This document shows, piece after piece, positions 9,514-18,088 of a stretch of 50,285 bases of DNA. Location: NCBI GenBank assembly GCA_049651845.1, contig JBASCW010000070.1, forward strand, positions 1-50,285. Reading direction: 5' to 3'. Below the pieces are notes generated by a model, which saw only the letters and a list, made by a program, of their open reading frames with translations, was not told where the DNA came from and ran no database searches. Both the position numbers and the translations under genes were made by a program. How positions within the stretch are numbered: the first letter of the stretch is position 1; each line of letters starts with the position of its first letter. The DNA comes from RBG-16-66-20 sp049651845 (lineage in GTDB: Bacteria > Pseudomonadota > Gammaproteobacteria > Burkholderiales > SG8-39).

Positions 9514-10965
9514 TCAGTGCAGCGCGGCTGCCAGTTCGACCACCTTGGCGCGTCCCGCGCTCAAGTGCCGGGCGAGGATCTTGTAATGATCGAGATCGAA
9601 GCGCGGGCGCGATCTTCCCTGAAGCAGGTCCGCGACCTCCGCGTCCGAGCGCGCGCTGCCGAGCAGGCACCAGTTGTCTACCACGTGGACCTCCACCGAC
9701 TCGCGCTCGGGGTCGAGATGCGGATCCTCCTCGACGATGCCGATCGGACCGCGCCAGGGCCAGGCATGCGCTTTCAGGCCTGCGAGCGCGGCGGCGGCGC
9801 GCGCATGGTGCGCGTGCACGCTCTCGCGCCCCGCGCAGACGCCCGCGCAGCGCCGGATCTGGTGCCGGAAGCACGCACCCTTGCCGGCACGCTCGAAGCC
9901 GAGCGCGCGCAAGCAAAGCTTGTACTCGTCGGCGAGGCCGCGCAGCGCCGCCATGGCCGCGCGCTTCGAGCGGAACACGCCGCAGAGGTGCGGCAGCGAT
10001 TCGGAATGGATGTCGCCTTGCTGGATCAGGTTCAGTTTCTTCGAATCGAAAGCAAAACCGCACAGCTCGCTCGCGCGCTTGAGCTGCCGGTTCAACACCG
10101 GCGCGAGCTCCTTGACGAGCCGCGCCTCCAGCAGCAGCGCGCCCAGCTCGCCGCCGGTGCGCCGCCACTCGATGCGCCGGATCTCGCGCGCGATCTGCGC
10201 CTCGCGCGGCGAGCGCAGGTCGTCGGCGAAGTGCTGCAGCACGCGGTTGCGCAGCGAGACGCTCTTGCCGACATAGAGCGGGGCGCCGCGTTCGCCGTAG
10301 AACAGGTACACGCCGGGCGCTTCGGGAATCGCATCGACCGTGGCGCGCTCGATGTGCGCGGGCAACGAGGGCAGCTGTGCGAGTTCGCGCACGGTGTCCT
10401 GCAGCAGTTCGGCGCCGCGCTCTTCGGCCGCGACGCGCAGGAACTGCCAGACCGCCCGAGCGTCGCCAAGCGCTCGATGGCGCGCCCCTTCCGGCGCACG
10501 GTCGCGCGCACCGCCCTGCGGACCGAAAGTCAGGCCGTGGCGCTCGGTCAGGCTGTCCAGGTTGTGGCGCGCGTAGCCCGGGTATAGGCGCCGCGACAGT
10601 TTGACGGTGCACAGCGTGCGCGCCTGAAAGCGCAGTCCCGCGCGCTCGAACTCGTGGCGCAGGAAGCCGTAGTCGAAGCGCGCGTTGTGCGCGACCAACA
10701 CCCGGCCCTCGAGCCGCTCATGGAGCTCGGGCGCGATGTCCCCGAACGCGGGCGCGCCCGCGACCATCTCGTTGGTGATGCCGGTGAGCGCCTGGATCGC
10801 GGCCGGGATCGGCGTGCCCGGGTTGACCAGCGTGGACCATTCGGAGGCCACTTCGCCCGCCTGCACCTCGACCACCGCGATCTCGGTCACGCGGTTCCAG
10901 GCCGGGTGCGCGCCGGTCGTCTCCAGGTCGACGATCGCCAGCGGCGCATCGAGCAGGGGCGTCAT
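9514..10965 (-). CDS. DEDDh exonuclease (PolIII epsilon-like) fused to a UvrC-type GIY-YIG nuclease domain
   Basis: A 483-residue two-domain nuclease. Residues ~5-170 are a DnaQ-like 3'-5' exonuclease: Exo I AIVDLETTG, Exo II HNARFDYGFL, Exo III HRALGDARAV. Residues ~195-275 are a GIY-YIG domain (APGVYLFYGE, APLYVGKSVSLRNRV). The C-terminal part resembles the Cho/UvrC N-terminal extension and includes four Cys near CFRHQIRRCAGVCAG. Related E. coli Cho makes the 3' incision in nucleotide excision repair. ATG 10965 was chosen because GAGG precedes it; a TTG at 11001 is the alternative. It ends 1 bp before the RpfE-like gene. Confidence 0.9.
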   Translation of the reverse strand: MTPLLDAPLAIVDLETTGAHPAWNRVTEIAVVEVQAGEVASEWSTLVNPGTPIPAAIQALTGITNEMVAGAPAFGDIAPELHERLEGRVLVAHNARFDYGFLRHEFERAGLRFQARTLCTVKLSRRLYPGYARHNLDSLTERHGLTFGPQGGARDRAPEGARHRALGDARAVWQFLRVAAEERGAELLQDTVRELAQLPSLPAHIERATVDAIPEAPGVYLFYGERGAPLYVGKSVSLRNRVLQHFADDLRSPREAQIAREIRRIEWRRTGGELGALLLEARLVKELAPVLNRQLKRASELCGFAFDSKKLNLIQQGDIHSESLPHLCGVFRSKRAAMAALRGLADEYKLCLRALGFERAGKGACFRHQIRRCAGVCAGRESVHAHHARAAAALAGLKAHAWPWRGPIGIVEEDPHLDPERESVEVHVVDNWCLLGSARSDAEVADLLQGRSRPRFDLDHYKILARHLSAGRAKVVELAAALH

Positions 10966-11002
10966 CGCCGCCTCGTCATGTAGATATATCCAGTAGCGCA
11001 AT

Positions 11003-11611
11003 CTACCGCAAAACCATGGCCAGCTGCCAGATCGCGAAGCCGAGGATCGTCAGGCCGGCGACGACATTGATGCCGCGGAGCAGCCGCGGGCCGATGCGCT
11101 CGCGTAGCCAGCCCGCGCCGGCGGCGAGCAGCACCCACCACGAGGCCGAGCCGAGGAACACACCCAGCACCACCAGCGACGCGGCACCATAGTCGGCATT
11201 CGAGGCGAGGCCAAGCCCGGCGAAAATGGCGACGAAGGCGAGGATCGTCGGCGGATTGGCGAGCGTGAGGCCGAGGGTCGAAAGAAATGCTCTTGAATGG
11301 CTGACCTTCTCCTGCGGTTCGCCGTCGAGCCGGGGTTTCGCAGCCAGCGTCTTGATCCCCAGATAGGCGAGAAACACCCCGCCCACCAGGCCGATCCAGA
11401 ACGCGTGCTGCAGCAGGAATCCGGAGATCGCCGTCAGGCCGAAGGCGGCCACCGCGCCGTACAGGCCGTCCGCGGCAGCGATGCCCATGCCCGAGGCGAA
11501 GCCGGCGAGCGGGCCCTGCGCGAGCGTGCGGCGAAAGCACAGCACCCACATCGGGCCGACGGTAGCGGCGAGCAGGAAACCGAAAATCAGGCCCTTGAGA
11601 AACAGCGTCAT
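11003..11611 (-). CDS. LysE-family amino acid/metabolite exporter
   Basis: A 202-residue membrane protein with six hydrophobic segments. It carries the family signature near the N-terminus: FLKGLIFGFLLAATVGPMWV, matching 'G...G...GP.....'. A Leu/Gly-rich C-terminal half (LGLTLANPPTILAFVAIFAG) follows, with ANP at the usual place. LysE/RhtB proteins export amino acids or related small molecules; the substrate is unknown. The ATG at 11611 overlaps the stop of the upstream gene as ATGA, indicating coupling. The exonuclease gene follows, with its first possible start 1 bp downstream. Confidence 0.88.
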   Translation of the reverse strand: MTLFLKGLIFGFLLAATVGPMWVLCFRRTLAQGPLAGFASGMGIAAADGLYGAVAAFGLTAISGFLLQHAFWIGLVGGVFLAYLGIKTLAAKPRLDGEPQEKVSHSRAFLSTLGLTLANPPTILAFVAIFAGLGLASNADYGAASLVVLGVFLGSASWWVLLAAGAGWLRERIGPRLLRGINVVAGLTILGFAIWQLAMVLR

Positions 11612-12135
11612 GCCCGCTCGCCCGCCTTGCCTGGGCGCGCGCGCCGGAGCAGCAGCAGGCCGACGCCGAAGACGCCCGCAAGCGCGCAGCCGAGGTACAG
11701 CGTGTCCAGATGCACGGCAAAGAGCAGAGCGTTGCGCTCGTCCCAGGGCGCGAGCGGGCGCATATCCGCGTGCATCAGGCTGTCCAGCAGCACATGGCTC
11801 CAGCCGCCCAGCAGCCCGCCGCAAAGCGCCGCCGTCCAGGCGATCCTGTCGGGTGCGCCGAGCCAGTGCGCTTGCGCGGGCGACAGGCGCGAATTCCAGA
11901 TGCGCAGCGCGAGCTCGCACAAGGGCTTCGCGCCGGCGGCCGCGAGGCCCGCGAGCGTGGCGCCGAGGTAGGTATGCAGGAAGCGGTGGATGGTGTCGTC
12001 GCCCGCCAGCATGTACCAGGCGGGCTCCAGATCGATCAGCACCTGGCTGAAGCAGAACACCGTGACGCTGAACCACTTGCCGCTGACGCTCTTGAGCGCG
12101 AAGCCGGGACCGAAGTGCAGCGGCGTGAAGGGCAC
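11608..12135 (-). CDS. Multi-pass membrane protein, predicted metal-dependent hydrolase type
   Basis: A 175-residue membrane protein. The start MPFTPLHFGPGFALKSV is typical of a family of small inner-membrane proteins with conserved 'H.......D......H' patterns. Here these would be H7, D35 (VLIDLEPAWYML), the HRFLHTYLGA segment, and GGWSHVLLDSLMHADMRP. The spacing of His and Asp on membrane helices recalls YdjM/DUF4184-type predicted metal-dependent hydrolases. Activity has not been shown for close relatives that I know of. It is coupled to the LysE gene by an ATGA overlap. Confidence 0.7.
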   Translation of the reverse strand: MPFTPLHFGPGFALKSVSGKWFSVTVFCFSQVLIDLEPAWYMLAGDDTIHRFLHTYLGATLAGLAAAGAKPLCELALRIWNSRLSPAQAHWLGAPDRIAWTAALCGGLLGGWSHVLLDSLMHADMRPLAPWDERNALLFAVHLDTLYLGCALAGVFGVGLLLLRRARPGKAGERA

Positions 12136-12144
12136 AGGCGGATT

Positions 12145-12933
12145 CTATGCGCGCGCGGTCACGATCCAGCCCTCGCCGGCGGGCGCGCGCGCCGGCAGGC
12201 CGAAATTGCGGGCGCGGCGTTGCCAGCCCCAGGCCGCCTGCACGGCGCAGATCGCGGCGTCCAGCGAGTCGCCACTGGCGTCATCGAGCAATCGGCGACG
12301 GACGATCGCGGATGCCCGGATGGGCAAGCCATCCAGGAGCTTGCTGCGTGCATCGAAACGCGCTGCGGTCTGCTTTGCCTTGCTGTCATTCTTGTAGGAA
12401 ATTCTTCCGAGAAGTTTCCTCGCGAACAGTCCCGGGTAAGCCTCCAGCGCGATGCGCGAGCGGTCGCCGTCGTGCAGGCCCGGCACGTGCACGCCCGCCT
12501 CCGCGAGGCGCGGCGCGCCTTCGTGGAACATCAGCGCGACCGGCGGGTTCACGAGCTTCATCGGGCTGGAGGATCCCGCGGGCAGGTCGGTGCGCCGGTG
12601 CGCGTACTTGCGTCCCGCGGGGCGCGTCGCGCGGTAGCCGTCGAGGATGCCGCGCCATTCATCGCGTGAAAGGCCGGCGCAGAACGCCACCAGCCTGCGC
12701 CAGTCGCGCGGCCAGCCGAGATCGCGCAGCAGCTCGCGCGGCAGCCCGAACGGGAAATCGAAGCCGCCGACCCAGGGGCCCGGCCGGCGCAGCAGCGCCT
12801 CGAACGCTTCGAAGGACTCGAGTTTCTCGATGCCCAGGACTTCCAGTCCGGAACGCAGCAACCAACCCTCTGCGACTACGATGGGCTTTGATTGCCGTGG
12901 AGCGGAAGTGAAATCTACGCCGTAGACCTTCAC
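12145..12933 (-). CDS. DUF429 protein (predicted RNase H-like nuclease fold)
   Basis: A 262-residue protein of the DUF429 family, an RNase H-like fold. Acidic residues sit where the nuclease centre would be: VYGVDFTSAP (D7), WVGGFDFPFGLP (D59), and a late DSLDAAICAVQAAW near residues 219-232, where Asp-Ala-Ala is the family's third signature. Function is unproven. The GTG start at 12933 shares GTGA with the stop of the broken upstream gene, so the two were once translationally coupled. It ends 9 bp before the next gene on the same strand. Confidence 0.85.
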   Translation of the reverse strand: MKVYGVDFTSAPRQSKPIVVAEGWLLRSGLEVLGIEKLESFEAFEALLRRPGPWVGGFDFPFGLPRELLRDLGWPRDWRRLVAFCAGLSRDEWRGILDGYRATRPAGRKYAHRRTDLPAGSSSPMKLVNPPVALMFHEGAPRLAEAGVHVPGLHDGDRSRIALEAYPGLFARKLLGRISYKNDSKAKQTAARFDARSKLLDGLPIRASAIVRRRLLDDASGDSLDAAICAVQAAWGWQRRARNFGLPARAPAGEGWIVTARA

Positions 12934-13192
12934 GGCCGCTGCAGCGTCACCCAGAGAATGACGTCATAGGGCAATTTCGCGTTGGGCGCGACCGGCGCGC
13001 CGGCCGAACGCGAGCGTCACCGCCGCCGCGTCGCCCGCGCGCTCGAGGATCAGCCGTACGGCTGCCTGCGTGGAAGAAAAGCTGATCGCGCAGGCGCAGC
13101 ACCGTGCGCGTCTCCTCGAATCGCTCGAACGCGACCTCGCACTCCGGTGCCGCATAACCACCGGTCGCCGCGGCGATCAGGAGCTCGAGCAT
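12930..13192 (-). pseudogene. Small unidentified gene with two apparent frameshifts
   Basis: Three frames in succession look coding. First MLELLIAAATGG, then CEVAFERFEETRTVLRLRDQ, from ATG 13192. From about 13075 a second frame reads AAVRLILERAGDAAAVTLAF. From about 12995 a third frame reads APNAKLPYDVILWVTLQRP to a TGA at 12932-12930. That TGA overlaps the DUF429 GTG start as GTGA, which supports it as the real C-terminus. The total of 263 bp is one base short of a whole number of codons. An intact product would be near 87 residues; I do not recognise the family. The first frame overlaps the HugZ-like gene by 16 bp. Confidence 0.55.
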
Positions 13193-13647
13193 GCCGCGAG
13201 GTCCGCCGCCGACAGGTTGTGGATGCGGCCGAAGCCGGCGACGAAGCGCGCGTCGCGTGGCGCAATGCGCCAGAACGAGAAGTCGGCGAGCTCGAAGTTG
13301 ATCGCCTGTTCCGGGAAGCGCTCCAGCCAGAGGGCCTTCAGTTGCGGCTGCGGGTTCTCGAGGTTGCCGGCCCTTCCCCTGATCGAAATCCGCTTCAGCG
13401 TGAAAGGATCGGCGCGCCGATCGTCAGTTTCCGCAACCGACAACGCGACGTTCGGGTCCTGGCCCATGTCCTGGGTATGCCAGGCGAGGCGGCTGACGTG
13501 CACGAGGAAGCCGGCGAAGCCGCTTTCGGCGCAAAACAGCGTCATCGACGCCATCGGCGCGCCCTGGCGCAGCGTGGCGAGGTGTGCGATGCGCTCGCGG
13601 CGCAGCAGCGCGGCGAGGTCGGCGGCGTAGTCTGGCGGATTGGCCAT
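13177..13647 (-). CDS. HugZ-like pyridoxamine 5'-phosphate oxidase family protein
   Basis: A 156-residue flavin-binding split-barrel protein. The N-terminal half has the family pattern LLRRERIAHLATLRQGAPMASMTLFCAE and HVSRLAWHTQDMGQDPNVALSV. The C-terminal FWRIAPRDARFVAGFGRIHNL is the typical end of HugZ/PNPOx-like proteins, in which 'FGR' contributes to ligand binding. Members include heme-utilisation proteins and general FMN or heme binders. It is divergent from lolC with 29 bp between starts. It is followed by the broken small gene, with a 16-bp overlap. Confidence 0.85.
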   Translation of the reverse strand: MANPPDYAADLAALLRRERIAHLATLRQGAPMASMTLFCAESGFAGFLVHVSRLAWHTQDMGQDPNVALSVAETDDRRADPFTLKRISIRGRAGNLENPQPQLKALWLERFPEQAINFELADFSFWRIAPRDARFVAGFGRIHNLSAADLAACSSS

Positions 13648-13676
13648 CGATTCGATTGTAGTATTCTCGCGCCACC

Positions 13677-14930
13677 GTGCGGTACGAACTTCTCGTCGGC
13701 CTGCGCTACACCCGCGCTAGCAGGAGTAGCGGCGGCCGCAACTCCTTCATCAGCTTCATCTCGGCCGTTTCGATGGCGGGCATCGCGCTCGGCGTGGCGG
13801 CGCTGATCGTGGTGCTGTCGGTGATGAACGGCTTCCAGAAGGAGCTGCGCGCGCGCATCCTCGGCGTCGCCTCGCACGTGCAGATCAGCGGCGGCGACAG
13901 CCGGCTGCAGGACTGGCGCGGCCTGGCGCAGGCGGTCGCCCAGGAGCCGCGCGTGGTGGCCTCGGCGCCCTTCGTGAACGCGCAAGGCATGCTCTCGGCG
14001 GGGCAGGCGGTGCGCGGCAGCGTGGTGCGCGGCATCGTGCCCGAGCTCGAGGACAAGGTCGCCGAGATCGGCCTGCACATGCGCGCGGGCTCGCTCGCGG
14101 CGCTCAAAGGCGGCGAGTTCGGCATCGTCCTCGGCTCGGAGCTGGCGCGCGCGCTCGGCGTGCTCACCAACGACAAGGTGGCGCTCATCGCGCCGCAGGG
14201 CCTGGTGACGCCCGCGGGCGTGCTGCCGCGCCTCAAGCAGTTCACCGTGGTCGGCATCTTCGAGGTCGGCATGTTCGAGTACGACTCGGGCCTGGCGCTG
14301 GTGCACCTGGAGGACGCGCAGAAGCTCTACCAGATGGGCGACGCGGTCTCGGGCCTGCGGCTGCGGCTGGACGACCTGTTCACGGCGCGCAGCGTGGCGC
14401 GCGGGCTGATGGCGCGCCTGGACCGCGACCTCTACGCGACCGACTGGACGCGCAGCCACGCCAACTTCTTCCGCGCCGTCGAGATCGAGAAGCGCGTGAT
14501 GTTCATCATCCTCACGCTGATCGTCGCGGTGGCCGCCTTCAACATCGTCTCCACGCTGGTGATGCTGGTCACCGACAAGCAGGCCGACATCGCGATCCTG
14601 CGCACCGTGGGCGCCTCGCCCGCCTCGATCGTGCAGATCTTCATGATCCAGGGCGCGCTGATCGGCGTGATCGGCACGCTGGTGGGCCTGGTGCTCGGCG
14701 TGCTGCTCGCCTACAACGTCGGCACCGTGGTGCCGTTCATCGAGAACCTGCTCGGCTTCAAGTTCCTCGCCAAGGACATCTACTACATCTCCGACCTGCC
14801 CTCGGACGTGCAGCTCGGCGACGTGACCACCATCGGCCTGGTGTCGCTCGTGCTGTCCTTCGTCGCGACGCTTTACCCGAGCTGGCGCGCCTCGCGCGTG
14901 AATCCCGCCGAGGCATTGCGCTATGAGTGA
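13677..14930 (+). CDS. lolC: Lipoprotein-releasing ABC transporter permease LolC/LolE
   Basis: A 417-residue permease that extracts lipoproteins from the inner membrane and passes them to LolA. It has one N-terminal helix (residues ~23-50), a large periplasmic MacB-core domain (~55-265), and three C-terminal helices with the FtsX motif (FNIVSTLVMLVTDKQADIAILRTVGAS). The family start MRYELLVGLRYTRA supports GTG 13677. A TAGTAT hexamer at 13659-13664 lies 12 bp upstream. It overlaps lolD by 8 bp. Only one permease gene is present here, as is common in betaproteobacteria with a homomeric LolC/LolF-type complex. Confidence 0.95.
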   Translation: MRYELLVGLRYTRASRSSGGRNSFISFISAVSMAGIALGVAALIVVLSVMNGFQKELRARILGVASHVQISGGDSRLQDWRGLAQAVAQEPRVVASAPFVNAQGMLSAGQAVRGSVVRGIVPELEDKVAEIGLHMRAGSLAALKGGEFGIVLGSELARALGVLTNDKVALIAPQGLVTPAGVLPRLKQFTVVGIFEVGMFEYDSGLALVHLEDAQKLYQMGDAVSGLRLRLDDLFTARSVARGLMARLDRDLYATDWTRSHANFFRAVEIEKRVMFIILTLIVAVAAFNIVSTLVMLVTDKQADIAILRTVGASPASIVQIFMIQGALIGVIGTLVGLVLGVLLAYNVGTVVPFIENLLGFKFLAKDIYYISDLPSDVQLGDVTTIGLVSLVLSFVATLYPSWRASRVNPAEALRYE

Positions 14931-15600
14931 GCCGGTCCTGAGTTGTGCAGGCCTGAAGAAGACCTACCAGGGGCCTGCGCCGGTGCACGTGCTGCTCGGC
15001 GTGGACCTGGAAGTGCGTGCGGGCGAGCAGGTCGCGATCATGGGCCGCTCGGGCTCGGGCAAGTCCACGCTGCTGCACCTGCTGGGCGGGCTGGACGCCG
15101 CGACCGAAGGCCGCGTGCGCCTGCTCGGCAAGGCCCTCGGCAGCCTGAGCGAGGCCGAGCGCGGCGACCTGCGCAACCGCTCGCTCGGCTTCGTCTACCA
15201 GTTCCACCACCTGCTGCCGGAGTTCACGGCCGAGGAAAACGTCGCGATGCCGCTGTTCATCCGCAGGATGGACCGGGAGCCCGCGCTCGCGAAGGCGCGC
15301 GCGGTGCTGGGCGAGCTCGGGCTCGCCGAGCGCTGCAAGCACCTGCCTTCGGAGCTCTCGGGCGGCGAGCGCCAGCGCTGCGCGTTCGCGCGCGCGATGG
15401 TCACCGAGCCGGCCTGCCTGCTGGCGGATGAGCCCACCGGCAACCTCGACGCGCAGACCGCGGACGAGGTGTTCGAGGCGATGATGCGCCTGTCGCGCTC
15501 GCGCGGCACCGCGTTCGTGCTGGTCACGCACGATGCCGAACTCGCGGCGCGCACCGGCCGCGTGCTCGAGTTGCAGGGCGGGAGGCTCGCCAGCCGTTAG
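14923..15600 (+). CDS. lolD: Lipoprotein-releasing ABC transporter ATPase LolD
   Basis: A 225-residue ABC ATPase. Walker A is MGRSGSGKSTLLHLLGGLD (residues ~44-62), the signature is LSGGERQRCAFARAM, Walker B is CLLADEPTGNLD, and the H-loop is VLVTHD. The Q-loop region, FVYQFHHLLPEFTAEENVAMP, is characteristic of LolD. It powers lipoprotein release with LolC. It overlaps lolC by 8 bp and is certainly in the same operon. A weak hairpin follows in the 26-bp gap to the convergent antiporter gene. Confidence 0.96.
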   Translation: MSEPVLSCAGLKKTYQGPAPVHVLLGVDLEVRAGEQVAIMGRSGSGKSTLLHLLGGLDAATEGRVRLLGKALGSLSEAERGDLRNRSLGFVYQFHHLLPEFTAEENVAMPLFIRRMDREPALAKARAVLGELGLAERCKHLPSELSGGERQRCAFARAMVTEPACLLADEPTGNLDAQTADEVFEAMMRLSRSRGTAFVLVTHDAELAARTGRVLELQGGRLASR

Positions 15601-15604
15601 ACGG

Positions 15605-15624
15605 GGGAAGGGCCCTGTCTTCCC
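15605..15624. terminator. Short hairpin between two convergent genes
   Basis: GGGAAG (15605-15610) and CTTCCC (15619-15624) form a 6-bp stem with an 8-base loop. It lies in the 26-bp gap between lolD and the convergent CPA2 antiporter. There is no clear T-tract on either strand, so it may be a weak bidirectional terminator or incidental. Confidence 0.35.
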
Positions 15625-15626
15625 TC

Positions 15627-17441
15627 CTAGGCGGACTTGCCGGGCGTCGGCGCGGCCTTCGACTCGCCCGCGGCTTCGTCCTCTTTGAGCGTGCGCGCGA
15701 ACTGGTCGCGCAGCTCGTTGGAGATCGAGACGTGCGAATCGGGCTCGCTCTTGTGCGCGGCATAGAGCTTGGCGAGCACGATCTTGTCGTGCTCGGCGAA
15801 GGCTTGCACCGCGCGATGGGCGCGCGCGGCGTCGGCACCGACCGCGGCGAGGGCGGCGCGGCCGAGTTCGAGCGCCGACTGGAAGGTCTCGCGCTCGATG
15901 ATCTCCACGCCGAGGTCGCGCAACTCGAACATGTGACGCATGTCGTGCGCGCGCGCGATGATGCGCAGCCCGGGGAAGTGCCGGAGCGCGGTGCGCGCGA
16001 GCTGCGTGGTCGCGACCGGGTCGTCCAGCGCAATGATGAGGAAGTCGGCGTGCGCCGCTCCCGCCGCCTCCAGCAAGTCCAGGCGCGTGGCGTCGCCGTA
16101 GAACACGCGGAAGCCGAAGCGGCGCGACTGCTCGACGTGGTCCGGGTCGTCGTCGAGGATGGTGGGCTGGTAGCCCGCGCCGTTCAGCAGGCGCGCCACC
16201 ACCTGGCCGACGCGGCCCAGGCCCGCGACGATCACCTTGCCGGCCTCCGGCGCGTCCGCCGGGCGCACCGGCGCCTTGGCCGCGAGGCGCGGCGCCAGCA
16301 GCCGGTCGTGGGCCACCAGCAGGAACGGCGTCAGCAGCATCGAGATCGCCACCGCCAGCGTGATTGCTTGCGCGGACTCCAGCGGCAGCACCTGGCGCTG
16401 GATGCCGACCGTGAGCAGCACGAAGGCGAACTCGCCGCCCTGCGCGAGCAGCAGGATGAACAGCGGCGCCTCGCTCGCGGGCAGTTGCGCGGCGCGCGCG
16501 ATGACCCACAGCACGATGCCCTTCAGCACGAACAGCCCGATCACCAGGCCGACGATGAGCATCGGCCGGCTGAGCAGCACGCCGAAGTCCACATTCATGC
16601 CGACGGCGATGAAGAACAGGCCGAGCAGCAGGCCCTTGAAGGGCTCCACGGCAGCCTCGATCTCGTGGCGGTACTCCGATTCGGCGAGCAGCACGCCGGC
16701 AAGGAAGGTGCCGAGCGCCATCGACAGGCCGGCCGACTCGAACACCCAGGCGATGCCGAGCACCAGCAGCAGCGCGAAGGCGGTGAAGATTTCGCGCTGG
16801 CGCGTGCGCGCGATGTGGCGGAACACCGGCTGCGCGAGGAAATGGCCGCCGACCAGCGTGGCGGCGATCGCGCCGCCCGCGAAGGCGAGGCCGGTCCAGG
16901 AAAAGCCCAGGCTCGTGCCCGCGGCGCCCAGCAGCGGCAGCACCGCCAGCATCGGGATCACGGCGATGTCCTGGAACAGCAGGATCGCGAACACGCCCTG
17001 GCCGCCTTTGCTCGAGAGCGCGCCGCGCTCGTTGAGCGGCTGCAGCGCGAGCGCGGTCGAGGAAAGCGCGAGCGCCATGCCCGCGACGATGCCCACGCGC
17101 ACGTCGATGCCCGCCAGCCAGGCCGCGCCGGCGATGACCGCGATCGAGCCGATCACCTGCGAGAGCCCCAGCGACAGCAGTCGCACGCGCATCTGCCACA
17201 GGCGCTTGGGCTCCAGTTCCAGACCGATGACGAAGAGCAGGAACACCACGCCGAGCTCGGCGAAGTGGCGCACGTCCTCGACCTTGTCGACCAGGCGCGC
17301 GCCGAAAGGGCCGATGGCGATGCCGGCGAGCAGATACCCGGCCACCGAGCCCAGCCCGAGGCGCTGCGAGATCACCACCGCCATCACGGCGGAGGCGAGG
17401 AAGACCATGCCCTGCAGGAGGAAGCTGCTGCCGTGTTCCAT
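15627..17441 (-). CDS. CPA2 monovalent cation:proton antiporter (KefB/KefC-like)
   Basis: A 604-residue protein. Residues ~1-385 form a Na+/H+-exchanger domain with 12-13 helices, including GYLLAGIAIGPFG, FAELGVVFLLFVIGLELEP and LALSSTALALQPL. Residues ~405-520 form an RCK/TrkA-N domain with the nucleotide-binding VIVAGLGRVGQVVARLL (GxGxxG) and an acidic residue at the end of the next strand. A polar tail follows. Kef-type systems export K+ to acidify the cytoplasm under electrophile stress, gated by glutathione adducts; whether this one is so gated is inference. It is convergent with lolD. Confidence 0.93.
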   Translation of the reverse strand: MEHGSSFLLQGMVFLASAVMAVVISQRLGLGSVAGYLLAGIAIGPFGARLVDKVEDVRHFAELGVVFLLFVIGLELEPKRLWQMRVRLLSLGLSQVIGSIAVIAGAAWLAGIDVRVGIVAGMALALSSTALALQPLNERGALSSKGGQGVFAILLFQDIAVIPMLAVLPLLGAAGTSLGFSWTGLAFAGGAIAATLVGGHFLAQPVFRHIARTRQREIFTAFALLLVLGIAWVFESAGLSMALGTFLAGVLLAESEYRHEIEAAVEPFKGLLLGLFFIAVGMNVDFGVLLSRPMLIVGLVIGLFVLKGIVLWVIARAAQLPASEAPLFILLLAQGGEFAFVLLTVGIQRQVLPLESAQAITLAVAISMLLTPFLLVAHDRLLAPRLAAKAPVRPADAPEAGKVIVAGLGRVGQVVARLLNGAGYQPTILDDDPDHVEQSRRFGFRVFYGDATRLDLLEAAGAAHADFLIIALDDPVATTQLARTALRHFPGLRIIARAHDMRHMFELRDLGVEIIERETFQSALELGRAALAAVGADAARAHRAVQAFAEHDKIVLAKLYAAHKSEPDSHVSISNELRDQFARTLKEDEAAGESKAAPTPGKSA

Positions 17442-17486
17442 GCGCGGCAGCCATCCTAATCCAGGCGACTGCTTTTCGCTCCCCTC

Positions 17487-18035
17487 CTACTTGGAGGCCG
17501 ATCTGCGGCGCGCGCGCGCGCGCCAGGCGAGCCGGACGTAGATGCGCCAGCCGAGCTGCACGCCGATATAGCCCAGCACGGCGAGCGTGAGCGCGAGCGC
17601 GACCAGGCCGACGCCGAGCGGCTTGCCCAGCGAGAGCGCCCAGTGGCCGAGCGCCTCGGCCGAGCCGAGCCAGTCGGACCAGTTCCAGACGAAGGGCTCG
17701 ACGGGCAGCGCGTTGTGGTTCACGCCGAGCAGCAGGCGCCCGTAGCCGTAGCCGAGCACGTAGAGCGGGCCGATGGTGAGCGGGTTGGTATAGAGCGTGG
17801 TCACGAGCGCGACGGGCAGGTTCTTCTTCAGCGGGATCGCGATCAGCGCCGCGGTGAGCATCTGCAGCGGCCCGGGCACCAGTCCCGAGAACAGGCCGAT
17901 CGCGAAGCCGCCCGCGACCGAGTCGCGGTTGAGCGCCCACAGGGCCGGGTGGTGGAGCCAGTCGCCGAACCAGGCGAGGTACTTGTTGGCGCGCACCGAG
18001 TCGCGGTCGGGCAGGTGCCTGCGGATGAATTTCAT
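17487..18035 (-). CDS. DUF2062 membrane protein
   Basis: A 182-residue protein. A basic N-terminus (MKFIRRHLPDRDSVRANKYLA) is followed by the DUF2062 signature: RDSVAGGFAIGLFSGLVPGPLQML, then KKNLPVALVTTLYTNPLTIGPLY with the TNP motif. About three membrane helices and a basic tail follow. The family is common in proteobacteria and also occurs joined to glycosyltransferases; its function is unknown. It is divergent from comEC with 53 bp between starts and precedes the CPA2 gene by 45 bp on the same strand. Confidence 0.9.
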   Translation of the reverse strand: MKFIRRHLPDRDSVRANKYLAWFGDWLHHPALWALNRDSVAGGFAIGLFSGLVPGPLQMLTAALIAIPLKKNLPVALVTTLYTNPLTIGPLYVLGYGYGRLLLGVNHNALPVEPFVWNWSDWLGSAEALGHWALSLGKPLGVGLVALALTLAVLGYIGVQLGWRIYVRLAWRARARRRSASK

Positions 18036-18088
18036 GGCCTGGGTCGGAGCGGCGTCAGCGCCGGGCGCGCTGCAGCGTTCGATTGTAG

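Noticed and set aside
14758..17940. Very long minus-strand open frame across lolD, the CPA2 gene and DUF2062
   Set aside because: It lies out of frame with three well-supported genes and has the Arg/Ala/Pro-rich composition of GC-rich shadow frames.
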